A DNA stretch of 34,997 bases. Origin: Prochlorococcus sp. AG-409-P03 (GTDB taxonomy: Bacteria > Cyanobacteriota > Cyanobacteriia > PCC-6307 > Cyanobiaceae). The stretch spans positions 1-34,997 of the forward strand of contig QCKN01000010.1 in the NCBI GenBank assembly GCA_003215295.1, in the 5' to 3' direction. Positions 26,772 through 34,944 of the stretch are shown in pieces (position 1 is the first letter of the stretch; each line of letters begins with the position of its first letter). The position numbers were made by a program, and so were the translations under genes. Under the pieces are notes generated by a model. That model did not search any database. It was given only the letters and a program-made list of their open reading frames with translations, and had not been told where the DNA came from.

Positions 26772-28424
26772 TTAGCCTTTCCCAAGACTTCTACCCATTC
26801 CTTGAGCAATTCCTCTTCCTATAAGGCCAATAGCACGACCTACTACCTGAGTAAGGATAATTACCATTAAATCCCCTATTCTTTTTATTAGAGATTGAAT
26901 TTGAGGAGCCAGTGCATCTCTCGCTTCTACGAGCAATGCTACTTGTTGTTGCCACCAACCTAGTTGACGAAGCTCGTCATCTCTAGGTTCCATAACCAAA
27001 ACAGGTTCTATCGAACCATTTCTCAATTTGTACAAGAGTCGCTTACTCTCATAGAGTTGTATAGGACGTTCAATTAGGTTCTTCCAGCGATTTTGACTAT
27101 TAAGATGGTTCCTAAGGCGCTCTAACTCACGAGTGGAAATTAGATGAGACTTTAAAAGATATCTTCGAAGTTCCGGCCAACTCCCACAAGCCTCAATTAC
27201 TTCTGCTCCCACAAGTTCTGATGTACGAATAATCCAGTTACTAAAAAGTAGCTCTAGTTGTATTAATGCTCGAGGATCATCTGCTGCTAAAAGCTGGCCT
27301 CCGACCAATAAAGGTCTGTCTAAGAGTAATGGATCAAGCATATGTGTTGGATCTGGCAACTCATCATCACTTAAAGTTGGATCTGATTGTGTAATTAAAT
27401 GGTCTACTACTGGTGTGAGAGTTCCTCTGAGAGGTAGACGTATATAGCTTCCAATCATTTGACGAAGAGCTTGTTGACGAAGCTCAGGTTGTAAGGCCGA
27501 CCATGTTTCTGTATAGCCATGTTGAATGTTCTTTGAGTCTCGTAGCTTTTGTATTACTTCATCCAGTTGTCTTAGGAGTGCAAGAAGTAATTCTCGTTGG
27601 CGTGACTCATTTAGGGCATCTATGGCTAGATCGATAGCTGTTGAGTTGGTCAGCTCATTGCTCACATATTCCTCTAGGCGACCGCGAATTGCCGTCCACA
27701 CGCCTTTTGCATCTCTTTTTTTAAGGGTGATAGTTGTCCCTTCATTTTCTGACGACAAAGAGCCAAAGACGTTTCTTTGTCTACTTGCTTTGTATTGAGC
27801 TTCTCGGATGGAGGTGCTAGTAGACCCCCAGAGCGTGTAGAGAAAGGATTTGGCAAATTTTAATTCTCTCTTTCGTCCCTGTAAAAAAATGTCTTGAAGC
27901 TGGCTATTCGTGGAGGATGTAAGGATTTGGTCAATGATCTTCAGGTCAAAATCTATTTGTTGAATACCGCTCACCAGTAACCATTGACCAAGTCCTATTG
28001 GTGAAGGTTTAGGTATGTAGTTTTCTTGGAATCTTTCTTTGAGACGTACTACCCTCCCTCCACCTCTAAGGGTTTTAATTGCTAGGAGTAAAGTTTTAAG
28101 GTCTGGATCCTGAAGCAAGCCAGGACAGTCAAACTGTAGTAGATCAGCTGGTTTAAGACTTTGATGACCTGGTAGTAGGAGCAATACTTGGGCTGGTTGC
28201 CAATGTTCCTGGAGCCGTCTCTGCTCGATTTGAATTGATATTGGTGTTTGAATACTTTCAATAAACCAAATAACTAAGCAAGGATGTTTTGTAAGTTGTT
28301 CCGGTTTAAGAAAAACCTCTAGCTTTGGTTCTGCTGAATTGATTTGGAGCGCTAGAGACTCTCCTAGCAGGTCAGGAGCTAATAAAAGTATTTGATCGGG
28401 AGCTCTTTCAGATAGATCAGTCAC
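26772..28424 (-). CDS. DUF3685 family protein
   Basis: A cyanobacterial and plastid family of unknown function. The 550-residue product opens with a receiver-like fold (ILLLAPDLLGESLALQI ... LVIWFIES ... VLLLLPGH, about 12-85) in which the usual phospho-acceptor Asp position looks non-acidic. A long, mostly helical region with many Leu, Arg and Gln follows, ending in a hydrophobic, Gly-rich C-terminus (IGLIGRGIAQGMGRSLG) that may contact a membrane. The start is GTG at 28424. It is separated from hisA upstream by about 120 bases with no gene. Confidence 0.75.
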   Translation of the reverse strand: MTDLSERAPDQILLLAPDLLGESLALQINSAEPKLEVFLKPEQLTKHPCLVIWFIESIQTPISIQIEQRRLQEHWQPAQVLLLLPGHQSLKPADLLQFDCPGLLQDPDLKTLLLAIKTLRGGGRVVRLKERFQENYIPKPSPIGLGQWLLVSGIQQIDFDLKIIDQILTSSTNSQLQDIFLQGRKRELKFAKSFLYTLWGSTSTSIREAQYKASRQRNVFGSLSSENEGTTITLKKRDAKGVWTAIRGRLEEYVSNELTNSTAIDLAIDALNESRQRELLLALLRQLDEVIQKLRDSKNIQHGYTETWSALQPELRQQALRQMIGSYIRLPLRGTLTPVVDHLITQSDPTLSDDELPDPTHMLDPLLLDRPLLVGGQLLAADDPRALIQLELLFSNWIIRTSELVGAEVIEACGSWPELRRYLLKSHLISTRELERLRNHLNSQNRWKNLIERPIQLYESKRLLYKLRNGSIEPVLVMEPRDDELRQLGWWQQQVALLVEARDALAPQIQSLIKRIGDLMVIILTQVVGRAIGLIGRGIAQGMGRSLGKG

Positions 28425-28542
28425 TAATTGACGCTTTTAATTCCAAGGTAACGAGTATTAGCTGAATTCTCCAGTCTATTTTTTCTGAATTTCTATATTC
28501 ATATTGAAATAAGCACCCTTTTATTGAGGGCAAATAAGATGA

Positions 28543-29310
28543 CTAGACAAAAAATTCTGGTTTATTTGGCACATCTTGCATGTGACTATTTTTAACTGTA
28601 AGAATTGCTTCCTGGAGATCAATAGCACCGTCATATAGTGCTCGACCAATAATTATTCCATTTACTCCATACGCCTCTAAAGGAAGTAGTGCAAGTAAAT
28701 CTGCAATCGAACCCACTCCGCCAGAAGCAATTATTGGAATTTCGCTAACTGAGGCTATTTCTTTTAGAGCCTCTAAATTTGGCCCCTCCAATGTGCCATC
28801 AGTTGATATATCAGTTGAGATTATTGCCTCTACTCCTGATCCGTTAAGGCTTTCTGCCAAGTCGGTTGCTCTTGTCTCACTTTGATTGATCCATCCACGG
28901 GTTGCAACTTTTCCTTCCTTAGAGTCAATCCCTACAATTATTCTCCCTGGATGTTTGCGGGCAAGTTGTTTTACTAGCTTAGGTTTTTCTATGGCCACAG
29001 TCCCAAGAATTACACGATCTAGCCCATAGTTGAGTAACTCCTCGGCCCGTTCAATTGTTCTTACTCCTCCTCCTAGCTGTACTGGGATTTGCAAGGCGCT
29101 AGTTATAGATTTAATACTTAAATCATTAATAGGCTCTCCAGTTCGGGCAGCATCAAGATCTACAAGGTGTAGGCGTGTTGCACCTTTGCTTTGCCAGGTA
29201 AGCGCTTGTGCCTTGGGGTCTGGATTGAATTGAGTAACTTTCTTGTAATCCCCTTGTGTAAGTCTGACACAATTGCCTTTAAGGAGATCTATTGCAGGGA
29301 TGATTTCCAT
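28543..29310 (-). CDS. hisA: ProFAR isomerase (histidine synthesis)
   Basis: Isomerises ProFAR to PRFAR, the fourth step of histidine synthesis. The 255-residue product is a TIM barrel with the catalytic Asp in IIPAIDLLKGNCVRLTQGDY (D8), PVQLGGGVRTIERAEELL, the second catalytic Asp in ISTDISTDGTLEGPN, and ASGGVGSIADLLAL. The start is ATG at 29310, divergent from the NAD epimerase with about 100 bases between them. No other histidine gene is in the window. Confidence 0.96.
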   Translation of the reverse strand: MEIIPAIDLLKGNCVRLTQGDYKKVTQFNPDPKAQALTWQSKGATRLHLVDLDAARTGEPINDLSIKSITSALQIPVQLGGGVRTIERAEELLNYGLDRVILGTVAIEKPKLVKQLARKHPGRIIVGIDSKEGKVATRGWINQSETRATDLAESLNGSGVEAIISTDISTDGTLEGPNLEALKEIASVSEIPIIASGGVGSIADLLALLPLEAYGVNGIIIGRALYDGAIDLQEAILTVKNSHMQDVPNKPEFFV

Positions 29311-29409
29311 GATCAGTCGCTTTGATCAATATGCACTTAGAGAATGTTAGAGGGGCATCACAGAGCGTCAGTTCGCGCTTGAATGGTGGAATCGAATTGC
29401 TGAATCTCT

Positions 29410-30330
29410 TTGAAAATTCTTGTAATGGGTGGAACCCGTTTTGTGGGTAAGTCCTTGGTATCTTTACTCTCTCAGAAGAAACATGAGATAACACTATTTA
29501 CTCGGGGGCTAAGGCCTGCACCTGAAACGGTTGAACACCTTGTAGGTGATCGTGCTAATGATGTGGATTTGCAAGCGCTACGAGGAAGATCATTTGATGT
29601 GATTATTGATAGTTCAGGCCGAAGGTTAAAAGAGACGCAGCAGGTTTTAGCATTAACGGGCCCTCCCAAATATCGATTCTTATATCTCAGCTCTGCTGGG
29701 GTTTATGAAAACACAGGGTTTTGGCCCTTGTCTGAGGACAGCAAGATAGACCCAAATAGCCGACATTATGGAAAAGTTGAAACAGAAAATTGGCTAATTC
29801 AGGCATCAATTCCTTTTACAAGTTTCCGCCCTACATATATCTATGGACCAGGTAACTACAATCCAATTGAAAAATGGTTCTTTGACCGTCTTCTTCATGG
29901 AAGACCATTGCCTTTGCCAGGTGATGGCTCCACTATTACGCAGTTAGGCCATGTAAGTGATTTGGCAAATGCAATATATTTATCGTTAAGTAAAGAAGTT
30001 TCATGTAATCGTATTTACAATTGTTCTAGTAAAAAAGGTGTTACTTTTCTTGGTCTAGTTAAATCTGCAGCTCTTGCTTGTAACATAGATATTGATCAAG
30101 TAGATCTTCGTTCATTTAATCCTAAGGTCTTAGATCCTAAGGCTCGTAAGTTATTTCCCCTAAGGCTATCTCATTTTTTGACCGATATAACCCGCTTAGA
30201 AAGTGACTTAGATTGGGAGCCAAAATTTGATCTGGTCAAAGGGTTGACTGATAGTTACAGAAACGATTATTTACTTAACTCTAATTCTAATCCTGATTTT
30301 TCTAATGATGCAGTTTTGATTGGTGACTGA
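29410..30330 (+). CDS. NAD-dependent epimerase/dehydratase-like protein
   Basis: Extended short-chain dehydrogenase family. The 306-residue product has the Rossmann motif LVMGGTRFVGKSLV (4-17), the family's SSAGVYENTG, a HYGKVETENW with the catalytic Tyr/Lys arrangement (YxxxE here in place of YxxxK, Y118), and FRPTYIYGPGNYNP. The missing active-site Lys and the overall pattern fit the plastid CSP41/Rap38-like branch, RNA-binding proteins descended from epimerases. That branch assignment is inference. The start is TTG at 29410. Its last 29 bases overlap the convergent pgsA-type gene. Confidence 0.8.
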   Translation: MKILVMGGTRFVGKSLVSLLSQKKHEITLFTRGLRPAPETVEHLVGDRANDVDLQALRGRSFDVIIDSSGRRLKETQQVLALTGPPKYRFLYLSSAGVYENTGFWPLSEDSKIDPNSRHYGKVETENWLIQASIPFTSFRPTYIYGPGNYNPIEKWFFDRLLHGRPLPLPGDGSTITQLGHVSDLANAIYLSLSKEVSCNRIYNCSSKKGVTFLGLVKSAALACNIDIDQVDLRSFNPKVLDPKARKLFPLRLSHFLTDITRLESDLDWEPKFDLVKGLTDSYRNDYLLNSNSNPDFSNDAVLIGD

Positions 30331-30859
30331 GGTATTTAAATGCTGAAAGAATTGCAGCGAAAAAAGAAAACCAGAAAAACAAAAAGCCGATCTTCTGGAA
30401 CACAATTATAATATATTCATTGCCCCAGTTGGTAGGCCATAGTAATAGCAACATGCTTACAAATAAAAATATAGTTTTTGCTTTTCCTGCTAGGGATGCT
30501 GGGCCTCCTTTTTCATGTTCAGACCGCCAAGATGAAATTAACGTTTCTCTGGAGATGAATATCCATATAGCCCAAATTGGTAAAACTGATTTGGATGTTA
30601 ACCAAATCAATGGTGCGAATAGAAGGATTTTGTCGGCAAGTGGGTCAAGCTTTGCTCCCCATTTGTTCCCACTGTCAGCCCTTCTCGCTAGGGCTCCGTC
30701 AGCGAAATCACTTAGTGCTCCTAGGAGAAGTAAAAACCAGGCAGCAGCAATATTATCTGTAGAAAGAAGAAAAATTAAGGGTGCTCCTGATATGGCACGG
30801 AAAAGTGTGAGGAAGTTGGCGACCCTTCTTAAAGGATTGCCTTGCTGTACCGGCTCCAT
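30302..30859 (-). CDS. pgsA: CDP-alcohol phosphatidyltransferase, PgsA type
   Basis: Probably makes phosphatidylglycerol phosphate from CDP-diacylglycerol and glycerol 3-phosphate; phosphatidylglycerol is essential in thylakoids. The 185-residue product has several membrane spans and the complete family motif DFADGALARRADSGNKWGAK then LDPLADK (D-x2-D-G-x2-A-R ... G-x3-D-x3-D, about 51-77). The start is ATG at 30859. It converges with and overlaps the epimerase gene by 29 bases. pgsA is chosen by length and motif; another CDP-alcohol substrate remains possible. Confidence 0.85.
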   Translation of the reverse strand: MEPVQQGNPLRRVANFLTLFRAISGAPLIFLLSTDNIAAAWFLLLLGALSDFADGALARRADSGNKWGAKLDPLADKILLFAPLIWLTSKSVLPIWAIWIFISRETLISSWRSEHEKGGPASLAGKAKTIFLFVSMLLLLWPTNWGNEYIIIVFQKIGFLFFWFSFFAAILSAFKYLSHQSKLHH

Positions 30860-30961
30860 TTCCTTTGGTTAACCCCTGCTAAGTCCTACAGAAAAGCATT
30901 GAAATTTGCTTTAGTTAGTTATAGGTGCGAATCTGTAAAAAGTAAATTGAAAACTATTTTC

Positions 30962-31042
30962 ATGACCACCTTCTTGCTCTTGGTCTTAGTTGGATCACTT
31001 ATTTCAATGACTTTTATCGTCCGTAAAATCGAAGGAAAATAA
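30962..31042 (+). CDS. Possible 26-residue single-span membrane peptide
   Basis: From ATG 30962 the frame gives 26 residues: a hydrophobic helix TTFLLLVLVGSLISMTFIV followed by a short charged tail RKIEGK. The layout resembles the many tiny subunits of cyanobacterial photosystems and NDH-1, but I cannot match it to any named one. The frame stays open upstream to 30842, overlapping pgsA, but that longer form looks unlikely. There is no clear ribosome site, which is common in these genomes. It could also be chance. Confidence 0.4.
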   Translation: MTTFLLLVLVGSLISMTFIVRKIEGK

Positions 31043-31118
31043 ATCTAGAACCTGAGTTTAGAACCACCTTGATCTGTCTATTATGGCGATTGTCTTTACA
31101 CATTCCCTATGGCTTCGG

Positions 31119-31667
31119 TCATTTATTTGATAATTCAGTAAATTGACAAGATAGAATAGCTATAGCTTTTGTAGGCAGTCCCAAAAACCTATCGAGGACA
31201 ACATTTCCACACGGATTTACAATTGCTGTACCCGTTAGTTTGGCGTACCCATTTGTATCGATAGAAAGTCCTTCTTCATTGTGTAACCATCCTTTTTCAG
31301 TAGTGCCTTTCAGTAGGGTTTTTATAATAAGACTAGGAGCATATAAAGAAGAAAAAATAGAGAATATAAAACTTGCCTCAAACTCTAATGAGATTTCACC
31401 GGTTATATTATTTGCAATCCCTTCAAGCTTTTCAGGTTTGATGGAGATTTTCAAGCCTGGTGGGAGAGGTAGGCCAAGGAATCTTGTTGTCCGCCAATTC
31501 AAGGTTGGGATGGAAAAGGATCTTGGATTGAACCTAAGATGAATGACTCCAGTGTTTTCATCAATTTGAGTTATTTCAGCTTTTCCTCCTCCTCCAGTTG
31601 CGTTATATGTAAAAGCCGGGTATCTCCCTATTTGTAATTTACAACCTTTATGGCTTCTTAGGCGCAT
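31119..31667 (-). CDS. Conserved-looking protein of unknown function
   Basis: I do not recognise a family. The 182-residue product looks like a beta-rich soluble domain, with alternating short strands such as GEISLEFEASFIF and GYAKLTGTAIVNPCGNVVLDRFLGLPTKA, and no clear signal peptide or long membrane helix. FLGLP occurs twice (about 64 and 161), in RFLGLPLPPG and RFLGLPTKA. The start is ATG at 31667. The gene is divergent from the PPC-glutaredoxin gene, with 173 bases between the starts. Confidence 0.7.
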   Translation of the reverse strand: MRLRSHKGCKLQIGRYPAFTYNATGGGGKAEITQIDENTGVIHLRFNPRSFSIPTLNWRTTRFLGLPLPPGLKISIKPEKLEGIANNITGEISLEFEASFIFSIFSSLYAPSLIIKTLLKGTTEKGWLHNEEGLSIDTNGYAKLTGTAIVNPCGNVVLDRFLGLPTKAIAILSCQFTELSNK

Positions 31668-31840
31668 TGATTTTAAATAACAGAAACTCTAGTGGATAAA
31701 TATGCTTATTTGAAGCCACATTTCTTTGTTAGTCGTCAGTAGTAAGGACATGGATTTAAAACTAACCCTACATTTTTGTCTTTTGATGCTCTCTGACCCC
31801 CTTGACCTCCTAATCTTGCTAGCGAATTTTTGACCATGTC

Positions 31841-32458
31841 ATGCATTCTTTGCCTTTAAAGTTATCTCCTGGCAGTGACTTGCGTTTGAGTATTGAGCAG
31901 ATTGGTCAGCAACAGAACCGCTCAGGATTTGTTTTGGGCGTAGTAGGTAACCTTTCTAAAGCTGTTTTCCAGTGCCCAGGCAGATCTGAGCCAACTACTC
32001 TTGAGGGCAACCTTGAAATAATTACATTAAATGGGACATTTTCTAATGAGGGAGTTCACCTACATTTGAGCCTTTCTGATGGCGACTGCCAAGTTTGGGG
32101 CGGCCATCTGGAGCCCGGAACAACTGTCCTGAAGGGTGCCGATATTTTGGTTGGATTCTTAGACAATGATGTCGTGAACACTGATATTCAGAGAAATTCG
32201 AATTCGACCCCTTTACCACGGCTTGAGATAGCTGTTCTGCCAGGTTGTCCTTGGTCCGCGAGAGCTTTAAGAATGCTCCGTACTTTAGATGTCCCATATC
32301 AAGTTACAACAATTGAGAACGATGAAGCTTTTAAGGAGATTACAAAACGCAGTAATTTCGATACATTTCCTCAGATTTTTATTGATGGAAAACTAGTTGG
32401 TGGCTATGAAGCACTTACCAAACTGAACTCTTCTGGAGAGCTCAATAAACTTCGATGA
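31841..32458 (+). CDS. PPC (DUF296) domain fused to a glutaredoxin-like domain
   Basis: The 205-residue product has two domains. Residues 1 to about 110 match the PPC/DUF296 fold (LKLSPGSDLRLSIEQIGQQQ, SGFVLGVVGNLSKAVF, LEGNLEIITLNGTF, GVHLHLSLSDGDCQVWGGHL). Residues about 125-205 match a glutaredoxin: LEIAVLPGCPWSARALRMLR with a CPWS site, then FDTFPQIFIDGKLVGGYEAL, which carries the cis-Pro loop and GG motif. The site has one Cys only (C136 region), a monothiol form different from CPYC and CGFS. The start is ATG at 31841. Its stop overlaps the DUF6737 gene's ATG (ATGA at 32455). Substrate and partners are unknown. Confidence 0.85.
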   Translation: MHSLPLKLSPGSDLRLSIEQIGQQQNRSGFVLGVVGNLSKAVFQCPGRSEPTTLEGNLEIITLNGTFSNEGVHLHLSLSDGDCQVWGGHLEPGTTVLKGADILVGFLDNDVVNTDIQRNSNSTPLPRLEIAVLPGCPWSARALRMLRTLDVPYQVTTIENDEAFKEITKRSNFDTFPQIFIDGKLVGGYEALTKLNSSGELNKLR

Positions 32459-32700
32459 CAATAAATTTATCTGATTCAAAAAATGAAGACTTTTGGGAAG
32501 TAAAGCCCTTCTGGTGTCAGCCTTGGAGCATTATTCTATCGGGAATGATGATTGTTGCATTAAGTTTTTTGTGGCCTCATAAAATATGGTTCTCCGCTTT
32601 GATATTTTCTATTGTTCTTGCTTGGTGGTACTTATTCTTGATTGTCGTACCAGCTAACTATAAATCTAGTTTAAGGAAAACCAATCTAGACTCCAATTAG
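32455..32700 (+). CDS. DUF6737 family small membrane protein
   Basis: An 81-residue product with the family block FWEVKPFWCQPWSIILSG (13-30), two membrane spans (about 26-42 and 46-66, the second with WFSALIFSIVLAWWYLFLIVV) and a polar C-terminal tail. The function is unknown; the family is cyanobacterial. It is translationally coupled to the PPC-glutaredoxin gene by a 4-base overlap, so a functional link is plausible. Confidence 0.8.
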   Translation: MTINLSDSKNEDFWEVKPFWCQPWSIILSGMMIVALSFLWPHKIWFSALIFSIVLAWWYLFLIVVPANYKSSLRKTNLDSN

Positions 32701-32781
32701 ATGAATTTATCGGTATAGATTGCTGAGCTTGATTAAGACTCTTTCAGTCAAGCCAATAGACGCCTTTTGATATTGTTTATT

Positions 32782-32787
32782 TATAAT
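32782..32787 (+). promoter_or_regulatory. Candidate -10 box upstream of the two-domain acetyltransferase
   Basis: TATAAT at 32782-32787 in the 186-base gap before the GNAT gene, about 100 bases upstream of its TTG start. No good -35 is in place, which is common for picocyanobacterial promoters. Otherwise this gap contains nothing I can support. Confidence 0.35.
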
Positions 32788-32886
32788 AGGCACTTTCTCT
32801 TATGAACAGTTTCGCTTCTAAACGTTTTCCTAATGTTCTGATAGGAAGATATACTGAAACTCTATTTTTCATTCTGCCCAGCTTTT

Positions 32887-33846
32887 TTGTTTGACAGCTA
32901 TAAGAGTAATGGCATTAAGGAGCCTTTCCCAATTATCAAAAGTTCGCTAAATAACCACTCTTTATTCTCAATTAAACCACTTAGGCCTAGTGATATTCCT
33001 TTGGTTACAAGTTGGTCTCGGAAGGAAGGGTTCGCTCCTGGATCTGGAGACCTGAGTATTTATAGACATACAGATAAGCAGGGGCTTTGGGTTGCATGGC
33101 TTGATCGACAACCAATTGGATGTATAGCTGGAGTCCGCTACAACAATGCCTATGGGTTTATTGGTTTGTTTTTAGTTGTGCCTGAATTCAGAGGGAATGG
33201 TTATGGTCTCGAACTCTGGAAGCATGCGTTACAACACTTACATGATCTACCTTGTATTGGACTTGAGGCTGCTCTCAATCGAGTAAATGACTACTCGAGC
33301 TGGGGTTTCGTCTCATCTTCACCTACAACCCGTTGGCAATGGGTTGGTGAGGATGAGCTAAGAGGCGGTAAAAGTAATGCTGCTAATCACCAATTAGATG
33401 GCCTGATGACCTTAGAGGGCGAAGAGATTCCATCTAGTGCCATTCAGGCTTATGACTCCAAGAGAGAACCTAGCCCTCGTCCACACTTCCTCTCAGATTG
33501 GCTTGAGCATTCCTCTGGCAATGTTTTAGCACTTATGGATAGCGATGGAACATGTCACGGCTTTGGCCGTATAAGACCTTGCCTTTTGCAGGATGGTGAT
33601 GGATGGAGAATAGGCCCATTATTAGCAGACACCCCTGAATTAGCAGACTTTCTATTGCGGAGACTTGTTAAAAAACATCCAGGTACCGTTTTATTGGATT
33701 CGCCAGGATTAAACCCTTTTGCAAAAACTCTTTTAGAAAACTTAGGTTTTCAGGAAGTATCTCAAACACTGAGAATGTATAGAGGTGACCAACCCCCTAC
33801 TCCCATGAGTGAGGTATATGGTTTGGCATGTCTAGAACTAGGGTAA
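32887..33846 (+). CDS. Two-domain GNAT acetyltransferase
   Basis: Acetyl-CoA-dependent N-acetyltransferase of unknown substrate. The 319-residue product has an N-terminal GNAT domain (about 28-160): LRPSDIPLVTSWSRKEGF, then the acetyl-CoA loop in LVVPEFRGNGYGLELWKHAL. A C-terminal half about 120 residues long (SGNVLALMDSDGTCHGFGRIRPC ... WRIGPLLADTPELADFLLRRL) matches the layout of the Acetyltransf_18-type partner domain. The start is TTG at 32887; no upstream ATG fits. It stands alone, 186 bases after DUF6737. Confidence 0.8.
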   Translation: MFDSYKSNGIKEPFPIIKSSLNNHSLFSIKPLRPSDIPLVTSWSRKEGFAPGSGDLSIYRHTDKQGLWVAWLDRQPIGCIAGVRYNNAYGFIGLFLVVPEFRGNGYGLELWKHALQHLHDLPCIGLEAALNRVNDYSSWGFVSSSPTTRWQWVGEDELRGGKSNAANHQLDGLMTLEGEEIPSSAIQAYDSKREPSPRPHFLSDWLEHSSGNVLALMDSDGTCHGFGRIRPCLLQDGDGWRIGPLLADTPELADFLLRRLVKKHPGTVLLDSPGLNPFAKTLLENLGFQEVSQTLRMYRGDQPPTPMSEVYGLACLELG

Positions 33847-33948
33847 TTTACGAACCATTTTTAGAGGTTGACCTATTGTGATCAGAGGCATGTGAGTCGA
33901 GTGGTCTATTAGTCTGTAGCTGTAGGGTTCGTTGATTTTCGTGTTTTG

Positions 33949-34158
33949 TTAACTCTTTCTTTTTCTACTGGCTGACTCTCTAAATAATTGCTTTTCTTTC
34001 AGAAGTTCTGACTCGAGTTGCTCAATTAGGTGCGTTACTAGAGTTTGGAACTCTGGTTGGCAGCCACGGAAGGCGGCTTTGTGACGAATTGGCTCGTTTC
34101 GAGTGCGAAGATCAGTCAGCATTAGTTGCAATGCATCAATTCTAGAATTTGTGTTCAT
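33949..34158 (-). CDS. Small charged protein of unknown function
   Basis: I do not recognise it. The 69-residue product is highly charged and probably helical (LQLMLTDLRTRNEPIRHK ... LIEQLESELLKEKQLFRESASRKRK), with no membrane span. The start is ATG at 34158. It lies 33 bases downstream of the NAD(P)-binding gene on the same strand, so the two may be co-transcribed. Confidence 0.65.
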   Translation of the reverse strand: MNTNSRIDALQLMLTDLRTRNEPIRHKAAFRGCQPEFQTLVTHLIEQLESELLKEKQLFRESASRKRKS

Positions 34159-34191
34159 AGTTGGAATATATGGGGAATGTGTTGTTTAGCC

Positions 34192-34860
34192 CTATACCTT
34201 AAATCCTTCTATTGCTGTCTTCATACTCACTACTCTGTTTGATGGATTACTTGTCACTTCAATAATTCGACCAATTGATTCTGAAGTTTTCAACGCTTCA
34301 ATACAACAGCGAGCCACTAGACGACGTGGTATGTAGGCCTCCTCTTGCTCATCTGGGCCAGAGAAAAGAATGGTTTCTTTTTCTAGATTACCTTCATTCT
34401 CACTAAGTCCTCCTGGTCTTATAACAGTCCATTGAAGTCCACTTTCTGCCAAGGCCTGTTCACCTATTCTTTTCCATATAAGAATTAGACCGAAAAGATT
34501 TAGAGGATGGAAGAACCTGCCCGCACAAAGTGAGCTCACAAGTATTACCCGATTTACACCAACTCTTTCGCAACTAGCAATTTGTTTCTTTACTCCTATG
34601 GCGTCTATTCGGGCAGGACCAGTCAAATCTATCGAAGGTCTTGCTCCAGTAGCAATAATAAGTGAGTCACAATCTTTAAGAGCAGCATCCAGACCTTTTG
34701 GGTTTGAGAGATTGACTATGCTTTTTTCGCAATTAATTAGGCTATCTGGAAGCTTGGAATTTTCTCTTATAAGCAGTCTCACTTCATAACCTTCTCTCAA
34801 TGCTTCTTCTGCGACTCTATAACCTGTCTTTCCTGAAGCACCGCTAATTGCAACTTTCAT
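34192..34860 (-). CDS. NAD(P)-binding, NmrA/SDR-like protein
   Basis: Atypical short-chain dehydrogenase family; relatives in cyanobacteria include Ycf39-like assembly factors and complex I assembly relatives. The 222-residue product has the nucleotide-binding VAISGASGKTGYRVAEEAL (3-21), VRLLIRENSKL, the IIATGARPS strand turn, VILVSSLCAGRF, and GLQWTVIRPGGLSENEG. It lacks the YxxxK catalytic pair, which is usual for this branch. The start is ATG at 34860. The precise role cannot be given. Confidence 0.8.
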   Translation of the reverse strand: MKVAISGASGKTGYRVAEEALREGYEVRLLIRENSKLPDSLINCEKSIVNLSNPKGLDAALKDCDSLIIATGARPSIDLTGPARIDAIGVKKQIASCERVGVNRVILVSSLCAGRFFHPLNLFGLILIWKRIGEQALAESGLQWTVIRPGGLSENEGNLEKETILFSGPDEQEEAYIPRRLVARCCIEALKTSESIGRIIEVTSNPSNRVVSMKTAIEGFKV

Positions 34861-34944
34861 AAGTAAAACCTTTTTAGTGATAATAATCCACGTCTGGGAT
34901 ATTTTTCAAACCTCAAAGTTTTGGACTGTTTAGCTTCAAGCCTT

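Noticed and set aside
30842-31042. Longer 66-codon version of the small membrane peptide
   Set aside because: Overlaps pgsA, and its N-terminal part looks unstructured and unlike coding sequence; the 26-codon form is preferred.
32802-32894. 30-codon ORF just before the two-domain GNAT gene
   Set aside because: ATG start but no recognisable features, and it overlaps the GNAT start in another frame; not enough support.
33850-33932. 7-base inverted repeat ACGAACC/GGTTCGT enclosing about 70 bases with a GGTTCG reminiscent of a tRNA T-arm
   Set aside because: No acceptor, D or anticodon arms pair properly, and the T-loop sequence does not fit; not a tRNA.
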